From the NCBI RefSeq assembly GCF_035046505.1, contig NC_089826.1, positions 2,482,501 through 2,546,500 of the forward strand: DNA of 64,000 bases, written 5' to 3'. The position numbers and the translations under genes are program-made. Shown here in pieces: positions 56,201 through 59,200 of this stretch. Every line of letters begins with the position of its first letter. The stretch's first letter is position 1. Origin of the DNA: Tiliqua scincoides. Taxonomy: Eukaryota > Chordata > Lepidosauria > Squamata > Scincidae. Under the pieces are notes generated by a model. The model saw nothing but the letters and a program-made list of their open reading frames with translations, did no database searches and had not been told where the DNA came from.

Positions 56201-59200
56201 CTCTGATTAGAGCTGAGGCATGATCACCTACTCACAAGTAAACACACATGTGTGACTGTTTTGTTTTCCATAAGGCTCAATACATTTTCCTTGTAAGTTT
56301 CATGACCCACTGGTGGGTCATAACCCACAGTTTGGGAACCACTGCTGTAGTCTGTGCATTGCTATTCGGTGTGCAGTATGATGATTGCGCACACTGTGGG
56401 ATTGGGACCTAAAGTAACTGAGAGCTAGAATGATGCAGCATAAGTGGCTAAGAGTGGGGAGTCCCCACTTCAACTATTGTCTGTGCAATGAACTGTCTGG
56501 GTGGCCTTTAGAGAAGTTTCTCCCCCCCAGTCTCTGGCCCCCATCTGCAATTTTGGAACAACAGTACTGACCTACCCTACAGGCTTCTGTTACTATAGCA
56601 AGGAATGGCCTCTAGATATTCTCAAATACGTCTATGCGCAACTGATGCCAATATGCCATTCGCTCAAAAATCAGAGTCTTTATAATATTAATTACTTCTC
56701 CCCCAAAGCTTACAATAACAGGATGTGACCACAACATCTGTATAAGTGATGCTTTCAAACTTAAAATTACTCAATTTTTCTTCTTCAGACTACCGGGCGA
56801 TACAGAGAAGAGCAATTTCCAAGAGCGAAATGGTTCAGAGGTCCAAACGGTAAGGCTCCTTTTGATTGTCCTCCCTGGAGCTGTCCTCTCTTCTGGGTTT
56901 TTGTGTATTAAAGAAAATGTGAAGAAACCCCATGCACAGCGCAGTTGAACTCTTCCATACTCCCAGTTACGCTCAGTTACTAGAAAGTTACCAAGATGCA
57001 AGATTGCCCCAGGAGAACACGTTGGAGTCTGAGGCAGAAAATGCAACAACATCAGCGTTTTCCAACTAACATGGATTACAATTCAGTCGAGGTTCTCCTG
57101 CACAACCCCTGACGTGGTCTTGCACATCTCCGGTTCATCTTGGTGGGGCTCATAGAGGGAAACCTCCTTCTGGACTTTGCCCCTCGCTAAAAATCTGTCC
57201 ACCTTCCACACCACTGTCTTTAGTGGCTTCACAAATTGATGTGCCTGAGGCAGTCCTCATCTGGCTCTAGGTAGGGCCACCTTTGACAAGGTGTAGCCAG
57301 TTGGCAGGAGGCATTTTAACAACTCCATGGACAGTTCAAGAGATTTTTTTTTTTTCCTCTTGAAAAATGCAGTTCATAGAAATTGTATTTTGGTCTACTC
57401 TCCTGTTGGAGCAAAAATTCTGAAAATGCAAAGTTTTAACTTTGCCTTTATAGGGATTTCTGTTCACAGAATGTCACACAACAGAAGCACAGTTTGTAGT
57501 ATGCTGTTGTATAGGTTAGATCCTGTATGTGTCACTTTAATGTCTTTTAAGGCATTCTGGGGCCTTGGGAAGCCCTCCCGGGGTTTAGAAGCTGGCTCTA
57601 ATGTTGTAAGGCATTGTTTCACAAACTGTGAGTCAGGACTCACTAGGTGGGTCGCAAGCCAATTTCAGGTGGGTCCCCATTCATTTCAGTATTTTATTAT
57701 TAATCTATGAGACTTGATGCTACTATGGTATGTGACTGCATTTGGAGAAATGTTGCAGACCTGTACTTTTAACAAACTACTATGTATATGCTTTTAACAA
57801 TGATAGTCAATGGGACTTACTCCTGGGTAAGTGTGGGTAGGATTGCAGCCTAGGATTGTTAAAAATTTCCCTACTTGATGATGTCATGTCTTGTCATGAC
57901 ATCACTTCCAGTGGGTCCTGACACATTCTCATTCTAAAAAGTGGGTCCTGGTGTTAAAAGTTTGAGAACCACTGTTGTAAGGGATGCTAAACAAAGATAG
58001 ATTCAGTAGCTATTTTCTTGCAGTAATTTTTTTTCTTTTTCTGTTTACATTGGTAGGATCTATGAGCAGCTACCTGAAGTGCGAAAAAGAAGGGAAGAAG
58101 AGAAAAGAAAATCAGACTATTCTACATACCGTCTAAAGGCACAGCTTTATAAAACGGTAGGGCTTTTAGTTGCTTTTTGGCAAGTCAGCCTTCTGTGAAC
58201 AACTGCTGGGAAAGAGCTAAGCACATTCACTAGACTGGGGAGGCCAGAATTTCCTTTCATCCAGATGATGGGAGGCAGTTGAAATACTTCCTTTGGTTCC
58301 CACCGAAAGAGCTCAAATCGCTGCTCAGATGAGCCACGAACTCAAACGTTGCACAAAATAAAGTGGCCCTGTGCACTCCAATAAAGATGCCACAAGTCTA
58401 GTGGACTTGTGGGAAAATGAATTGAGGGCAGTTTGAGTTCTGTGTTCCAGTGGAAATATGGGGTTTGGACAGAAAAGCACACCTTTCCTAATGCTCCAGT
58501 GATCTGTGACAATTCAAGCCCTGATCACACTCGCACTTGCACAAAAACCCATAATATTCCACTATGCATTGAAAACATGCTGGCATGCTCAGTCCCCAAG
58601 AGGTGCCATGTGGCTTGGAGAAGTGGAAATGTGTCCCTTCTGCATAAGCTGTTGGGAGACCATCTAGCCCAGGGGTGTCAAACTCACGTCATACCGAGGG
58701 CCACATAGCTTTCATGATGCCTGCTGAGGGCCGGAAGTGATGTCATTAGGCAAGAAGTGATGTCATTAAACAGGTCATAACCAAAAATAAACACTCTTTT
58801 CTCACTTAGGAACTCATTAGCTGCAAATAACAAAAGAGAAACTATACGAATCTTTATCATATTTCAAGGTATGGGAGAGCCCAATTTTCATGTGGGCTGC
58901 CCTTTCAGCAGTAACACCTCAGCACTACTCAGCAGTTGAAAGCCTGAGGGCCGTATAAAAAACTTCCGCAGGTCGCATCTGGCTCCCGGGCCTTATGTTT
59001 GACACCCCTGATCTAGCCTATGCTTGACTGCTGTGACTGGCAGAAGCTCTGCACTGTCTGAGGCAGAGTAAGGTCTTTTCTAGCCTGTTAGCTGGAGGTG
59101 CCAGAGGCTGAACCTGGGAACTGCGTGTGAGGCACATGCTTTGCCATCAAGCTAGGAGCCCCTTCGGATGATGTGTTGGAATCAGACCTTTTGTCTGTGG

